Assembly: GCF_004801375.1 (NCBI RefSeq)
Contig: NZ_SSNZ01000001.1
Span: forward strand, 558,001 to 622,000
DNA length: 64,000 nt
Direction of reading: 5' to 3'
Source of the DNA: Flavobacterium supellecticarium
GTDB taxonomy: Bacteria > Bacteroidota > Bacteroidia > Flavobacteriales > Flavobacteriaceae
Part shown: positions 1 through 8,286 of the stretch, piece after piece
How positions within the stretch are numbered: the first letter of the stretch is position 1
How the letters are laid out: each line of letters begins with the position of its first letter
The notes under the pieces: generated by a model
Databases searched by the model: none
What the model was told of the DNA's origin: nothing
Seen by the model: only the letters and a program-made list of their open reading frames with translations
Translations under genes and position numbers: made by a program

Positions 1-302
<302 letters not shown>

Positions 303-416
303 TTATGTTGTGTTTTTAAAAATTTCATTACAAAATTAAGCAATTTTGTTTAGACGAAATCGGATTATTTTTAAAATAAAAGTTTACTAAAAATGCTTCA
401 AAAAGCAAGATAGTTA

Positions 417-451
417 AAAACGGTTGTAAATAAAGGTTTTACAGCCGTTTT
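417..451. terminator. Hairpin, probable terminator
   Basis: The arms aaaacggttgtaaa and tttacagccgtttt pair at 13 of 14 positions around a 6-7 base loop, with T-rich sequence outside. If the island is removed, this hairpin sits just downstream of the leftward pseudouridine synthase locus, so it may be the ancestral terminator of that locus. Confidence 0.4.
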
Positions 452-507
452 GCATTTTTAGGCAATGAATTAGAATGCAGTAAAAAGCAAAGAAAAACCA
501 AAGTTAG

Positions 508-526
508 GTTACTAAATCGTTACCTA
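508..526 (+). repeat. Direct repeat, candidate attachment site (left)
   Basis: The 19 bases gttactaaatcgttaccta recur exactly at 20588-20606 in the same orientation. This copy lies 112 bp upstream of a tyrosine recombinase gene. Everything between the copies is accessory in character, and the genes outside them (lpdA; pseudouridine synthase) are housekeeping. That is the expected arrangement for attL/attR of an integrated island. Confidence 0.65.
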
Positions 527-638
527 TATCACCTTTGGCTACACCGCGATAAACATCTGTTTTTCAGCATTCTGCACTATCCTTCATCTTGTTTCCCAAC
601 TCACGAAAATTTAATTTTAACATTAAGCGTAGCGAGTT

Positions 639-1889
639 ATGGAAACGACAAAAAGATCAACGTTTAAGGTATTGTTTTACCTTAAAAAAAACGCACTAAA
701 GAAGAACGGAAATGTGCCGATAATGTGCCGCATCACAGTAAATGGAAAGCAATCGGCATTCAGTGCCAAGCTTGACGTTTCGACATCCAATTGGGATTTG
801 AAATATGGTAGGGTTTTAGGGAAAAGTAAAGAAGCACAAATCCTTAATACGAAACTGGACAAGATACGTTTGGATTTAGAACAGTACCATACTAAACTAC
901 TAAAGAATGAGGGCACGGTAAACAGCACAAAACTCAAAAATACCTATCTTGGGTTGAGTAGCGGTGAATTGACATTTTTTAAATTCTTTGATCAGTATAT
1001 TGATGATTTTCAGAAAAAGGTAGATAATGGGATCAGGCAGTATAATACATTGACCAAATATAAAGTTCTATTAGGACACCTTCGCGCTTTTACAATCAAA
1101 AAATATGGATATTCCGACCTGTCTTTTAACGATCTTACCTACGATTTGGTACAGGACTTTGATTACTACCTGCGCGATGATAAAGGCATACAACATAACA
1201 GTATCTGGTTATATATGATCGGTTTTACTACTGTATGCCGCTTAGCAATAAGTAGAAAGCATCTTAGCTTTAACCCCTTTTCCGAATACAAAAACACAAA
1301 AGAGGATAAAGACCGTGGCTATTTATTGCGCAGTGAACTTGAAGAAGTTATCAGCTATGAGTGTAAAAGACGAATTGATAAATTGATTAAAGACTTATTT
1401 GTATTTAGTTGTTTTACAGGACTTTCTTATTCAGATATAAAGCGTTTAGAACACAGCCATATTCAACAGTTTTTTGATGGTAACCTGTGGATCATCATCC
1501 GCAGAAAGAAAACGACCACATCCTCAAACGTAATGCTATTGGATATGGCAAAGATGATCATTGAAAAATATGCCGGATTAGCAAGAAATGGAAAACTATT
1601 TCCTGTACCATGTAATAGGGTCTGTAATGATTTTCTATTTCGATTATCTCAGGCAATACCCAGTCTTAACAAAAAAAAGATTACTTTCCATGTGGCTCGC
1701 CACACTTTTGGAACCCTGTTTTTAAGCGAAGGCATTCCGCTTGAAAGTCTTAGTAAAATGATGGGACACAAAAATATTGCCACCACACAAATTTATGCCA
1801 AGGTACTTAATGAGAAAGTCGGAAAAGATATGCAGAAGGTAGCGAATAAATTTAAGACTATGGAAAATTCTTTTGTGACAAACCTATAA
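639..1889 (+). CDS. Tyrosine recombinase / integrase of an integrative element
   Basis: A 416-aa site-specific recombinase that should integrate and excise the island between the 19-bp repeats. It has an N-terminal arm-binding domain (about 1-95), a SAM-like core-binding domain (about 105-210) and a C-terminal catalytic domain. Visible catalytic residues are H351-x-x-R354 (HVARH), H377 (MMGHKNI) and nucleophile Y386 (ATTQIYAKV). At the position of the first catalytic Arg the sequence reads FTGLSYSD, with Ser263. IntDOT-type Bacteroidota integrases are known to lack this Arg. The gene sits just inside the left end and is followed by a strong terminator. The family is certain; the link to the direct repeats is inferred. 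Confidence 0.93.
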   Translation: METTKRSTFKVLFYLKKNALKKNGNVPIMCRITVNGKQSAFSAKLDVSTSNWDLKYGRVLGKSKEAQILNTKLDKIRLDLEQYHTKLLKNEGTVNSTKLKNTYLGLSSGELTFFKFFDQYIDDFQKKVDNGIRQYNTLTKYKVLLGHLRAFTIKKYGYSDLSFNDLTYDLVQDFDYYLRDDKGIQHNSIWLYMIGFTTVCRLAISRKHLSFNPFSEYKNTKEDKDRGYLLRSELEEVISYECKRRIDKLIKDLFVFSCFTGLSYSDIKRLEHSHIQQFFDGNLWIIIRRKKTTTSSNVMLLDMAKMIIEKYAGLARNGKLFPVPCNRVCNDFLFRLSQAIPSLNKKKITFHVARHTFGTLFLSEGIPLESLSKMMGHKNIATTQIYAKVLNEKVGKDMQKVANKFKTMENSFVTNL

Positions 1890-1914
1890 ACAGGTTCATA
1901 CCCATAAAACCAAT

Positions 1915-1947
1915 CAGCCCGTTGCCAAAAACAACGGGCTGTTTTTT
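1915..1947 (+). terminator. Rho-independent terminator after the integrase
   Basis: A perfect 10-bp stem (cagcccgttg / caacgggctg) with a 7-base loop is followed by a T-run, 26 bp after the integrase stop codon. Confidence 0.85.
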
Positions 1948-1978
1948 CTCCATTTAATACGATCAAAATTTAACCAAG

Positions 1979-2260
1979 CTATCGCTTATAATTTTGCTCC
2001 AGTACTTTGATAATATCTGATTCCCGAAAAAGAATTTTCCTTTCGAACTTGATATAAGGTATAAGGCCATCATCCCTATACTGTTGCAACGTCCGTTTGC
2101 TAATATGTAACATAGCGCAAACCTGTCCCCCACTAAGATAGATTTCTCCCTTTAATAATGGCTGAAAATGTTCCCTGATATGAAGTAGTTCGTTTTTAAT
2201 TCCTACCACTACTTCCAGCAAAGCAAGCATCTCCTGATTTGAATCTCCGATTTGCTTCAT
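1979..2260 (-). CDS. Excisionase-like helix-turn-helix protein (second of pair)
   Basis: A 93-aa protein whose C-terminal half is a MerR/excisionase-type winged HTH: residues about 41-75 contain VCAMLHISKRTLQQYRDDG and then a basic wing with KFERKILFR. The N-terminal half looks helical. The start ATG overlaps the stop codon of the upstream paralogue (ATGA at 2257-2260), so the two are translationally coupled. Such small HTH proteins beside Bacteroidota integrases commonly act as recombination directionality factors or island regulators; that role is inferred from family and position. It converges with the integrase. Confidence 0.8.
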   Translation of the reverse strand: MKQIGDSNQEMLALLEVVVGIKNELLHIREHFQPLLKGEIYLSGGQVCAMLHISKRTLQQYRDDGLIPYIKFERKILFRESDIIKVLEQNYKR

Positions 2261-2553
2261 ACCCTATGCTTTTTTAAGGATAACTTAGTCTGCATTAACT
2301 TTTCCACGTCAACCGCTTTAAAGAAATTCTTACGGTTGATCCGCGTTGCCCGTAGCACTCCTTTTGCCCTATAGGTTTGAAGGGTTCTTTTGCTTACACC
2401 GAGCAATTGACAAACTTCCTGCTGATCCAACCATTTACTTGTCTGCTGTAATGCCCTGTGCGGTGCTGTAATCTCTCTCACCAATCCCGAAACTTCTCTT
2501 ATTTCCCTACATAATGCATCCACGATCTGAATGTCTAAAACTGTTAATTCCAT
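2257..2553 (-). CDS. Excisionase-like helix-turn-helix protein (first of pair)
   Basis: A 98-aa paralogue of the downstream HTH gene. Its domain (residues about 41-90) contains the motif VCQLLGVSKRTLQTYRAKG followed by a basic wing with RINRKNFFK. It is the first gene of a two-gene leftward unit joined by an ATGA overlap. The two proteins share the layout of a helical N-terminus plus HTH but only moderate identity, suggesting an old duplication. Likely a DNA-bending or regulatory factor of the island; the exact role cannot be read from sequence. Confidence 0.8.
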   Translation of the reverse strand: MELTVLDIQIVDALCREIREVSGLVREITAPHRALQQTSKWLDQQEVCQLLGVSKRTLQTYRAKGVLRATRINRKNFFKAVDVEKLMQTKLSLKKHRV

Positions 2554-3211
2554 ATCTCCCTCATTTTAATCCCACATCCTAAATGGTATGCCCAAAAATT
2601 ACATCAAGCGGCTTTATCACCTCTTTAACATTTATTCTTTACTACATTTTACAGCACAATAAAATTAAATATTTAAAGCGTTCGTACCCTAATCAAAATA
2701 TGCTCAGGGTTAGCCCCTTTTTGTCACTTGGGTGGTTGCCGGTGAGCTATTCTAAATTAATGCTAAACGAAATATCAATATTAACTAGCTGTCCTGAAAC
2801 TTTTATAGTCCTTTGTCTCTGATAGGTACTGTTTGTCTGACTAAGGGGAATCACTTTTATATCATTTCCAAAAGAAAAACGAAAAAAAGAAAGCCTTTTC
2901 AAAGCAGACGTAAAAGCAACCGAGTGCTATAAGTCCCAAAGGGTGGTACAGTTTTTGGTTGCTCCATTATGAGCGCGTAGTTACACGCATCTGCTAATTT
3001 TGCCTTGCTTTTATTGTTTTTGATTTCAATCCTATATACCCATCCCCGAATAGTTTTCCAGCTATTATTTTATTTGTTGCGGTTTACTATATAATGCGCC
3101 TTAATTCACCGTATTTATCTACAACATCCTGTCAACTAATCAATTAGTTTTATCTATTCAACAGTAATTAATCAATTACAAAACATCGTAGAATATTTAA
3201 ACCATAAGATT
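2554..3211. other. Non-coding region with structured segment
   Basis: I see no convincing gene over about 650 bp. The short open frame at 2583-2822 has no recognisable features. The only notable content is the structured segment near 2915-2990, described separately. Confidence 0.5.
2915..2990. other. Structured non-coding segment, possible mobile-element RNA or oriT
   Basis: The arms agcaacc (2915-2921) and ggttgct (2957-2963) pair perfectly and enclose a smaller hairpin with a tccc / ggg stem and aaa loop. Next comes a G/C-rich patch, gagcgcgtagttacacgc, unlike its AT-rich surroundings. No mobilisation gene is present, so an oriT role would require functions from elsewhere. A regulatory RNA is equally possible. 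Confidence 0.25.
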
Positions 3212-3904
3212 ATGATATACAAGGAAACGGTAAGTGAGGAGTTATGGGTACAGCTACAAAAGCTAATGAAAGATGAATTGCTAAAAGAATTTGTTTTAGT
3301 TGGAGGAACAGCATTATCCTTAAAAATAGGACATCGTGAATCAATTGATATAGACTTATTTACAAATAAGGATTTTAATGTAGAAAATTTAGTAATCCAT
3401 TTACAGAACAACTATAATGCTATTTTGAAAAGATACACTAAAAACTCAATAAACGCTTATGTTGAAAAAGTTAAAGTTGATATTATTGCCCATAAATATC
3501 CTCTGTTAAAACCCATTGAGGATATCATGGGAATCAGGATGGTTTCAAATGAAGATATTGGCGCAATGAAACTTCATGCGATTGTTCAAAGCGGTAGTAG
3601 AATAAAAGATTTTATTGATATGTACTTTTTATTGGAACATCATCCCTTAAAAACATATTTAGATGCCTATGAACAGAAATACGAGGGGAATGCAAAACTT
3701 GCAGGGAATGCTTTACTATATCACAAAAATATAGCCTCTTCACAGATGGTTAAGATATTAAATGGCAATGAAAGAAACTGGAACAGTATGAAGGATCGCC
3801 TAAGAGAAGCCGTATTTGAGCCTACTAAAAATTTTACAGAAACCAGACTAACCAATACGAGAGAAATAACCCAAAAAAAGAATACAAAAGGATTTCGTAG
3901 ATAA
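3212..3904 (+). CDS. AbiEii/AbiGii-type nucleotidyltransferase toxin
   Basis: A 230-aa predicted nucleotidyltransferase of the DUF1814/AbiEii family, the toxin half of type IV toxin-antitoxin or abortive-infection pairs. Family members transfer nucleotides to RNA (shown for tRNA acceptor ends with related toxins) and stop growth. All four signature regions are visible: VGGTALSLKIGHRESIDIDL (polymerase-beta motif with DxD), VKVDII, IGAMKLHAI and KDFIDMYFLL. It is followed 42 bp downstream by a DUF6922-like gene, the usual Bacteroidota neighbour. The surroundings are AT-rich. The toxin assignment is firm at family level; the target is unknown. Confidence 0.85.
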   Translation: MIYKETVSEELWVQLQKLMKDELLKEFVLVGGTALSLKIGHRESIDIDLFTNKDFNVENLVIHLQNNYNAILKRYTKNSINAYVEKVKVDIIAHKYPLLKPIEDIMGIRMVSNEDIGAMKLHAIVQSGSRIKDFIDMYFLLEHHPLKTYLDAYEQKYEGNAKLAGNALLYHKNIASSQMVKILNGNERNWNSMKDRLREAVFEPTKNFTETRLTNTREITQKKNTKGFRR

Positions 3905-3946
3905 GGTAAATAAGATAATAGTAAAAGTTTGCTTAACTTTATAAGT

Positions 3947-4264
3947 ATGAAAATCAAAAACATAAATAAGGATGTCCCTAATCTCGATCCAAAATTCTTT
4001 TGGGAATATGATTTTGATAAAATGGATTGGGATGAAGCCTACAAAATGGTAATAGGCAGGATTATAGAACGTGGATCACAGCAAGAAGCTGATGAATTAG
4101 TACGCTTTTACGGTTATGAAAGAGTAATAAAAGCACTTCGCGATGAAATCTATTTCTTACCAAACTATGGGATTGATAGCGCTATAGAATTTTTTCCTGA
4201 ATTAAAAAAAGAAGAAATGTATTGCTACCTAAACAGACTAGGTAAACCCTACGATTGGTTATAA
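3947..4264 (+). CDS. DUF6922-like partner of the AbiEii toxin (putative antitoxin)
   Basis: A 105-aa acidic/aromatic helical protein starting MKIKNINKDVPNLDPKFFW. An open frame extends to a TTG at 3929, but ATG 3947 matches the usual start of this family as I recall it. Conserved-looking points are PNLDPKFFWEYDFDKMDW, a central ERGSQQEADELVRFYG segment and a C-terminal CYLNRLGKPYDWL. Proteins of this kind are found beside AbiEii-type genes in Bacteroidota and are presumed antitoxins or regulators. Here it lies downstream of the toxin, where many antitoxins are upstream. The antitoxin role is inferred from pairing alone. Confidence 0.65.
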   Translation: MKIKNINKDVPNLDPKFFWEYDFDKMDWDEAYKMVIGRIIERGSQQEADELVRFYGYERVIKALRDEIYFLPNYGIDSAIEFFPELKKEEMYCYLNRLGKPYDWL

Positions 4265-5046
4265 AACTAAAAATTTAAGTTAGAAATTCTAAAAAAGCAA
4301 ACCATTAAAAAGACCGTAAATGTACATTGGAAAAGCTTATGACAATCCAAAAGACTACACCATAATGGCTTGTTCGCACACTCACAAACCACCCCGAAGG
4401 GGGCTTATTGCGTTTCCTTTTGTTTGTCCACTTCTTCCAATATATTTAGATCACTTTCTTTTTTCTGTTTTTCTTTTGGAAAATATATAGTGGAATGGCT
4501 GGTAAACTATTAGTAGTTCTAATACTAATAGAAAGAGAGTATTTAACCATTTCCCTGTATAGCCCTATTTATAGGTGTTCAATATTTTTCTCAATAAATG
4601 GTAACGATTTGGGATCTAAATACTGTCATCATTAGGCTGCTATTGTCAGATCTTTGACATAAACGACTCATTACAAATATAATAATGTTATCAGATCAAA
4701 GCTACTCATTGACACCTTTCTGATCCACTCGGGCAAAAACATGCGTAAAACTAAAGAAGACCTAGTTTGTCAAGAGTCGGAAAATTTTCATATGAAATGA
4801 ATAAAAAACTACACAACTATAAAATGCAGCTTAACTTTTTCTCTAGTTTTTGTTAACATATCCATTTTGAGTTGAGCAACCTAACAAAACACAATAGTAA
4901 AAGTAATTTTTCAAAATGACAATAAAGCCCTGTGGCTTTGCGACAGTTGCGGAAATTGGGGCTAAGTACTCTCCACCGGAACAAAACGAAGTTATAAAGT
5001 CTGAACGAACTTTTACAACTGAAATATCAATAACATAAAACTGCTG
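4265..5046. other. Non-coding AT-rich region of the island
   Basis: No gene is recognisable over about 780 bp. Small hairpins occur at 4392-4402 (cccc-gaa-gggg) and 4924-4939 (aaagcc-ctgt-ggcttt). An 11-bp piece of the attachment repeat occurs in inverse orientation at 4600-4610 (ggtaacgattt). Confidence 0.4.
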
Positions 5047-5059
5047 TTAGTTGTAATTA
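5037..5059. repeat. Short repeat flanking the caspase-like gene (downstream side)
   Basis: Contains aaactgctgttag followed by ttgtaatta. Its reverse complement resembles the element at 5926-5944 (taattac...agcagttt, differing by about two indels), so the caspase-like gene is bracketed by short inverted repeats. Similar aactgctgttag strings are frequent cassette-edge sequences in flavobacterial accessory DNA, from memory. Confidence 0.35.
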
Positions 5060-5913
5060 ATTATTTCTGAATAGTTTCTCGCCAATTTAAATCTTTCTTT
5101 ATTTTCAGGAAAATCCTTTATCATAAAAAATATGTCTTTATGTTTAGAATAATATTTTTGTTTAGTTTTATTCAGTTCCTTTTCAAAATCTCTGCCAAAC
5201 TTTCTTTTTTCCTGTCTCGACTTAAAAGTTAGATTATTTTCAAGAATAGCATCTTCGATACGTTTTTTTATTCCTTTTTTCGATGTATTTTCTTTAATGT
5301 AATTTTTATATACCGTCATAAATGTTTCCTCTGTATCTATAAAAGAGAATTTATTATTATCAATGTGGTTTGCTTCAAAAAAGATTTTCAATGAAGTAGA
5401 TAGGTCGAAAGAGGTAAGGAACTCATTGTAAAACCCTGTATATCTATATAGTATATCATCATTATTTATAGTTTCGAAAGATCCAATAAAGCCTAAAAAC
5501 GGAGCAGGTTTATTTATTTTAACTGCGCCTAATAAGTAAGCTCCATGACACACAGCAAGAGTGAGAAATAAATTGTTTCCTATTTTTATATTAATTTTAG
5601 ATAAATCTTCGGTTAACTTTGAATAAGTTATTGTCTCATTGTTATTCAATACTAAACCTGACTTATTACTCAATCCATGAATTTCAAAATGTAAAATTGG
5701 AAATATACCTTTTTCACATTCCTTTTCAATGTGAGCGATAAGTGTTTCGTACTCTACTTTATTATTAATGGGTTTATATTCACAAGTAAACTTATTATCA
5801 CTCGACATTTGTCTCCATCTAAGAATGTCATCATATAAATCTTTTCCCGTTTTTTGTTCATCTTTATCTAAAGATTCGATGACATATATCTTATTAAATC
5901 TAAAATTTCTCAA
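5047..5913 (-). CDS. Caspase-like/CHAT-family cysteine protease
   Basis: A 288-aa protein with the hallmarks of a clan CD (caspase/CHAT) peptidase: a His-containing strand end ILHFEIHGLSNKSG (H79) and a Cys strand end LTLAVCHGAYLL (C122), spaced as in CHAT domains. The segment GFIGSFETINNDD that follows fits the substrate-loop region. The C-terminal third (about 205-288) is lysine-rich and helical and could be a partner or regulatory segment. There is no signal peptide, so it should be cytoplasmic. In bacteria such proteases often act as regulated cell-death effectors, as in CHAT defence systems. No dedicated sensor gene is adjacent, so the activation route is unknown. Confidence 0.65.
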   Translation of the reverse strand: MRNFRFNKIYVIESLDKDEQKTGKDLYDDILRWRQMSSDNKFTCEYKPINNKVEYETLIAHIEKECEKGIFPILHFEIHGLSNKSGLVLNNNETITYSKLTEDLSKINIKIGNNLFLTLAVCHGAYLLGAVKINKPAPFLGFIGSFETINNDDILYRYTGFYNEFLTSFDLSTSLKIFFEANHIDNNKFSFIDTEETFMTVYKNYIKENTSKKGIKKRIEDAILENNLTFKSRQEKRKFGRDFEKELNKTKQKYYSKHKDIFFMIKDFPENKERFKLARNYSEIINYN

Positions 5914-5925
5914 GTTAGTTTATTT

Positions 5926-6082
5926 TAATTACAGCTAGCAGTTTACGTATTGGCGATGTCAGGGAATGTGAAAAACGTCAGATCAACATTTGTACAAATG
6001 CCTTATAGAATTAAGTAATGTTGAATTTATAACTGTCAACTCCTCTATTGCCAATATGATGTAGTGGCAGTTTTAGTTAAAT
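5926..6082. repeat. Palindromic cassette-like element between two island genes
   Basis: One end carries agcagtttacgtattggc and the other carries gccaatatgatgtagtgg followed by cagtttta. The inner parts are inverted (tattggc / gccaata), giving a long imperfect hairpin across the gap between two same-strand genes. Related strings occur at 5037-5059 and 7203-7222, as expected for modular cassettes inserted through a common site. This is an attC-like interpretation only; no integron integrase is in the window. Confidence 0.3.
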
Positions 6083-7173
6083 CTGATAGGTACAGCAAGC
6101 TGCAAAACAACACTAAAATTGTTATTGAAATAGTCTGTCTCTTTTGATTTGTTCAACTGGTTAAATTGTCCTGTCACTGAAAAACTTATAATATCTTTGG
6201 CTGGCTTATCTAGATTGTCTTTGTCAAGTTTCTTGTCTTTTAGATTAACATAAAAGCCTGTATTACCATTTATAATGTAATTATCATTACCTATACCATA
6301 ATATGTTAATCTACTACCCAAATATAAACTGCCATATTTTTTACTTTTTATTAAAGGTATAAAAAGTTCTCCAAATGATGTCAAACCCTCTACGGTAATT
6401 AAATTTCCAATAGCACCAGATGTTGTTTCAACAACTGTTTGATAGGCTGTTGAATCTTTATTGTGAATTAACTTACCATCCTCTAATGTTCGTTTTTTCA
6501 AAGATGAATAGTTGTTTGTTTTGGCATACCCCACTCCAATAGAGGCTATGCATCTTTTCCATTTATGCTCTGAAATATCCGAGTGAAAGTATCTATTTAA
6601 ACTAATGTATAAACCACCAAGTTGTCCATTAAGTTTCGTAATCAAATTACCATATTGTCCCGATGGAGTAAAAATGTTGTAATTGACTTGTTCTAAGTTT
6701 CCAATAATATTTATCCAAGTCATACCTTCTGACGAATGAGCATTTTTTCCATAAGTAGCAGTGTCAGTGTATGTCCAATATGTGTGTCTTATTACTCGCG
6801 AAAAACCTGCAGTCAAACCATATTCTAATGGAGGATTACCACTTTTATAAAGTGTTGTTATACCATTTGATGCTTTAAAGTTCGCTTGAACAAATCCAGA
6901 GTTTTTCAAATTTCTTGTTGAAGGTACGTCTTTAAATAGAGATGGAAAACCAAGTTTTAGTGATATTTTACTGTCGGTAAAATTAGCTGTTACATTGCTT
7001 ATTGCAGAAGGGTCTAAATTAGAACCATTAATGGCAGATGGGATTTCAAAATAGTAGAATCTACTGATTTGTCCTTTGTCATCAATAATAGGGTCTTTAC
7101 TTTCTTTATTCTGCCCAAACAAATTAGTTAATGAGAAAGACAAGAAAATAATTGGAAGTAATAGTTTTGTCAT
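6073..7173 (-). CDS. Secreted protein, probable outer-membrane beta-barrel
   Basis: A 366-aa protein. The frame is open to 7239, but the start at 7173 gives a clean signal peptide: MTKLLLPIIFLSFSLTNLFG with predicted cleavage before Q. The 22 extra upstream codons would bury that signal and cover the cassette-like repeat at 7203. The mature part is rich in alternating polar/hydrophobic strands and aromatic residues and ends LQLAVPIRFN. That fits an outer-membrane barrel, although a soluble beta-rich periplasmic protein cannot be excluded. I do not recognise the family. It lies upstream of the caspase-like gene on the same strand, separated by a palindromic element. Confidence 0.6.
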   Translation of the reverse strand: MTKLLLPIIFLSFSLTNLFGQNKESKDPIIDDKGQISRFYYFEIPSAINGSNLDPSAISNVTANFTDSKISLKLGFPSLFKDVPSTRNLKNSGFVQANFKASNGITTLYKSGNPPLEYGLTAGFSRVIRHTYWTYTDTATYGKNAHSSEGMTWINIIGNLEQVNYNIFTPSGQYGNLITKLNGQLGGLYISLNRYFHSDISEHKWKRCIASIGVGYAKTNNYSSLKKRTLEDGKLIHNKDSTAYQTVVETTSGAIGNLITVEGLTSFGELFIPLIKSKKYGSLYLGSRLTYYGIGNDNYIINGNTGFYVNLKDKKLDKDNLDKPAKDIISFSVTGQFNQLNKSKETDYFNNNFSVVLQLAVPIRFN

Positions 7174-7202
7174 ATTTTGAATTTGTTGATGTTGTTCGTA
7201 AA

Positions 7203-7222
7203 AATTGCCCCTAACAGTGTTT
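7203..7222. repeat. Short cassette-edge-like repeat
   Basis: The minus strand reads aaacactgttaggggcaatt, sharing the ctgttag core with 5037-5059 and positioned just upstream of the secreted-protein gene. It may be the boundary of the unit ending at 6073. Confidence 0.25.
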
Positions 7223-7422
7223 TTCACGAAACTTTCCACTTATTTATTTCGTAAAAAAACTATTTAATAATTGTAATACTGTTAAACTCGAAAGAACGTA
7301 ATTTATAGACAACAAAACAATACGTATTTTCACTCAATTTATAGACAAGGAGTTTTAAAGTATTGAATTTGAATTAGAAATAAGAGAATCGCTTTATTTA
7401 CTAGAGAAGAATTGCACAAATT

Positions 7423-7563
7423 ATGTATGATAAAAAAATCTTTTATCTGAAAGATATTACAATCGAACACTTGATGCCACTTTTATTGTACTTGAATAAA
7501 CTTAAGAGATTGAATTTAGATTATACTCGTTTGCGTTCAACCGGGTTTTCTAATTTAGATTAA
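7423..7563 (+). CDS. Possible 46-aa peptide or gene remnant
   Basis: The frame opens MYDKKIFYLKDITIEHLMPL and ends in TAA. It has plausible AT-rich coding composition but no recognised family and no clear promoter. Upstream in another frame, coding-like sequence (EFELEIRESLYLLEK) ends at a stop overlapping this start, so this could be part of a frameshifted relic. Confidence 0.2.
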   Translation: MYDKKIFYLKDITIEHLMPLLLYLNKLKRLNLDYTRLRSTGFSNLD

Positions 7564-7824
7564 GAAATAGTAATCTTTAATCACGTTTACAAAATAATAA
7601 GTCTTGAGATTAAAAATCTTAGGGGGCAAATTTGTTTTTTCTTCATTATTCAGAAGATAGTCGCAGAGAAAGAGGATTCATACAATATTCCTATTAACCA
7701 ATTAGATTAATGTTTGATTCTACACTTCAACGTACAAACATAGCTACATATAGCCGTACAAACAGTGGTACACAAGTACCACCGCTCAGCTACTTTAATA
7801 TTTAACGGTAAGCTAATCCCACAA

Positions 7825-7901
7825 GATCCGAGTATAGGGATAAAATTCCGGTTGTTTAACAACTGTTCATCTTGCCGTTTGCAGCAACTGGGCAAACTGC
7901 T
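7825..7901 (+). repeat. Inverted repeat arm flanking the RHS module (left)
   Basis: Reads as the reverse complement of 17983-18062. Over the 48-base core (gtttaacaac ... ggcaaactgct) 42 bases match, and weaker similarity extends outward through tccgagt. Each arm can itself fold (gccgtttgc / gcaaactgc). The two arms enclose the whole RHS toxin locus. Confidence 0.7.
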
Positions 7902-8224
7902 ACCTTCTTACAAAGAAAATCTCAGGCTTAACAGCTAGATTTTATGCCCTGATCTCATCCAAATATTTGATATTTCTTTTATCAATTATTGGTTACCACG
8001 AAGTAACAGCAAGGTGTGTTTTGAGCATCTTGAAATACTTTCCGCTGCATAAAACTCCTTGCTACTATCGTAGTATTTGGCTCCGAAGTCGTAAATTATT
8101 AAGAACCATTTTTATTTATTTATCAGGCATTAGTAATTACCATTAAATGACTGAAATTATTAAGTATTTATACATAAAGTATTTGTTGGAAAAAGGGGAA
8201 AAATCCCCATTTTATAGCTATTAT

Positions 8225-8256
8225 TTGCTTTGTATGAGGCGTTTTGTATATGTTTG
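8225..8256 (+). promoter_or_regulatory. Flavobacterial-type promoter of the RHS module
   Basis: TTG at 8225-8227, a 21-base spacer and TATGTTTG at 8249-8256 match the Bacteroidota consensus TTG-N17-23-TAnnTTTG. It ends 30 bases before the start codon at 8287. It probably drives the downstream co-directional genes to 17337, whose gaps are 20 bp or less. Confidence 0.65.
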
Positions 8257-8286
8257 ACACTTATAAACTCTTAAAAAGAATACATT

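Larger units (their letters stand above)
7240..8224. other. About 1 kb without a clear gene, containing inverted repeat arm
   Basis: AT-rich sequence with no recognisable gene. One small open frame (7423-7563, 46 aa) is listed separately. The left arm of a long inverted repeat lies at 7825-7901. Base composition becomes less AT-rich to the right, where the RHS module begins. Confidence 0.4.

Noticed and set aside
508..526. The attachment repeat as the 3' end of a tRNA gene
   Set aside because: No tRNA cloverleaf can be formed around either copy; the site appears intergenic.
2583..2822. 79-aa open frame in the island spacer
   Set aside because: No recognisable features, AT-biased composition without coding character, and it lies in a region with no promoter or partner.
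7732..7785. Recurring gtacaaac/gtacac words resembling a short repeat array
   Set aside because: Only two or three imperfect words with irregular spacing; not a CRISPR or tandem array.
7707..7895. 62-aa minus-strand open frame
   Set aside because: It begins inside the inverted-repeat arm, and the other arm in the corresponding frame is interrupted by a stop, so it is a repeat-derived frame.
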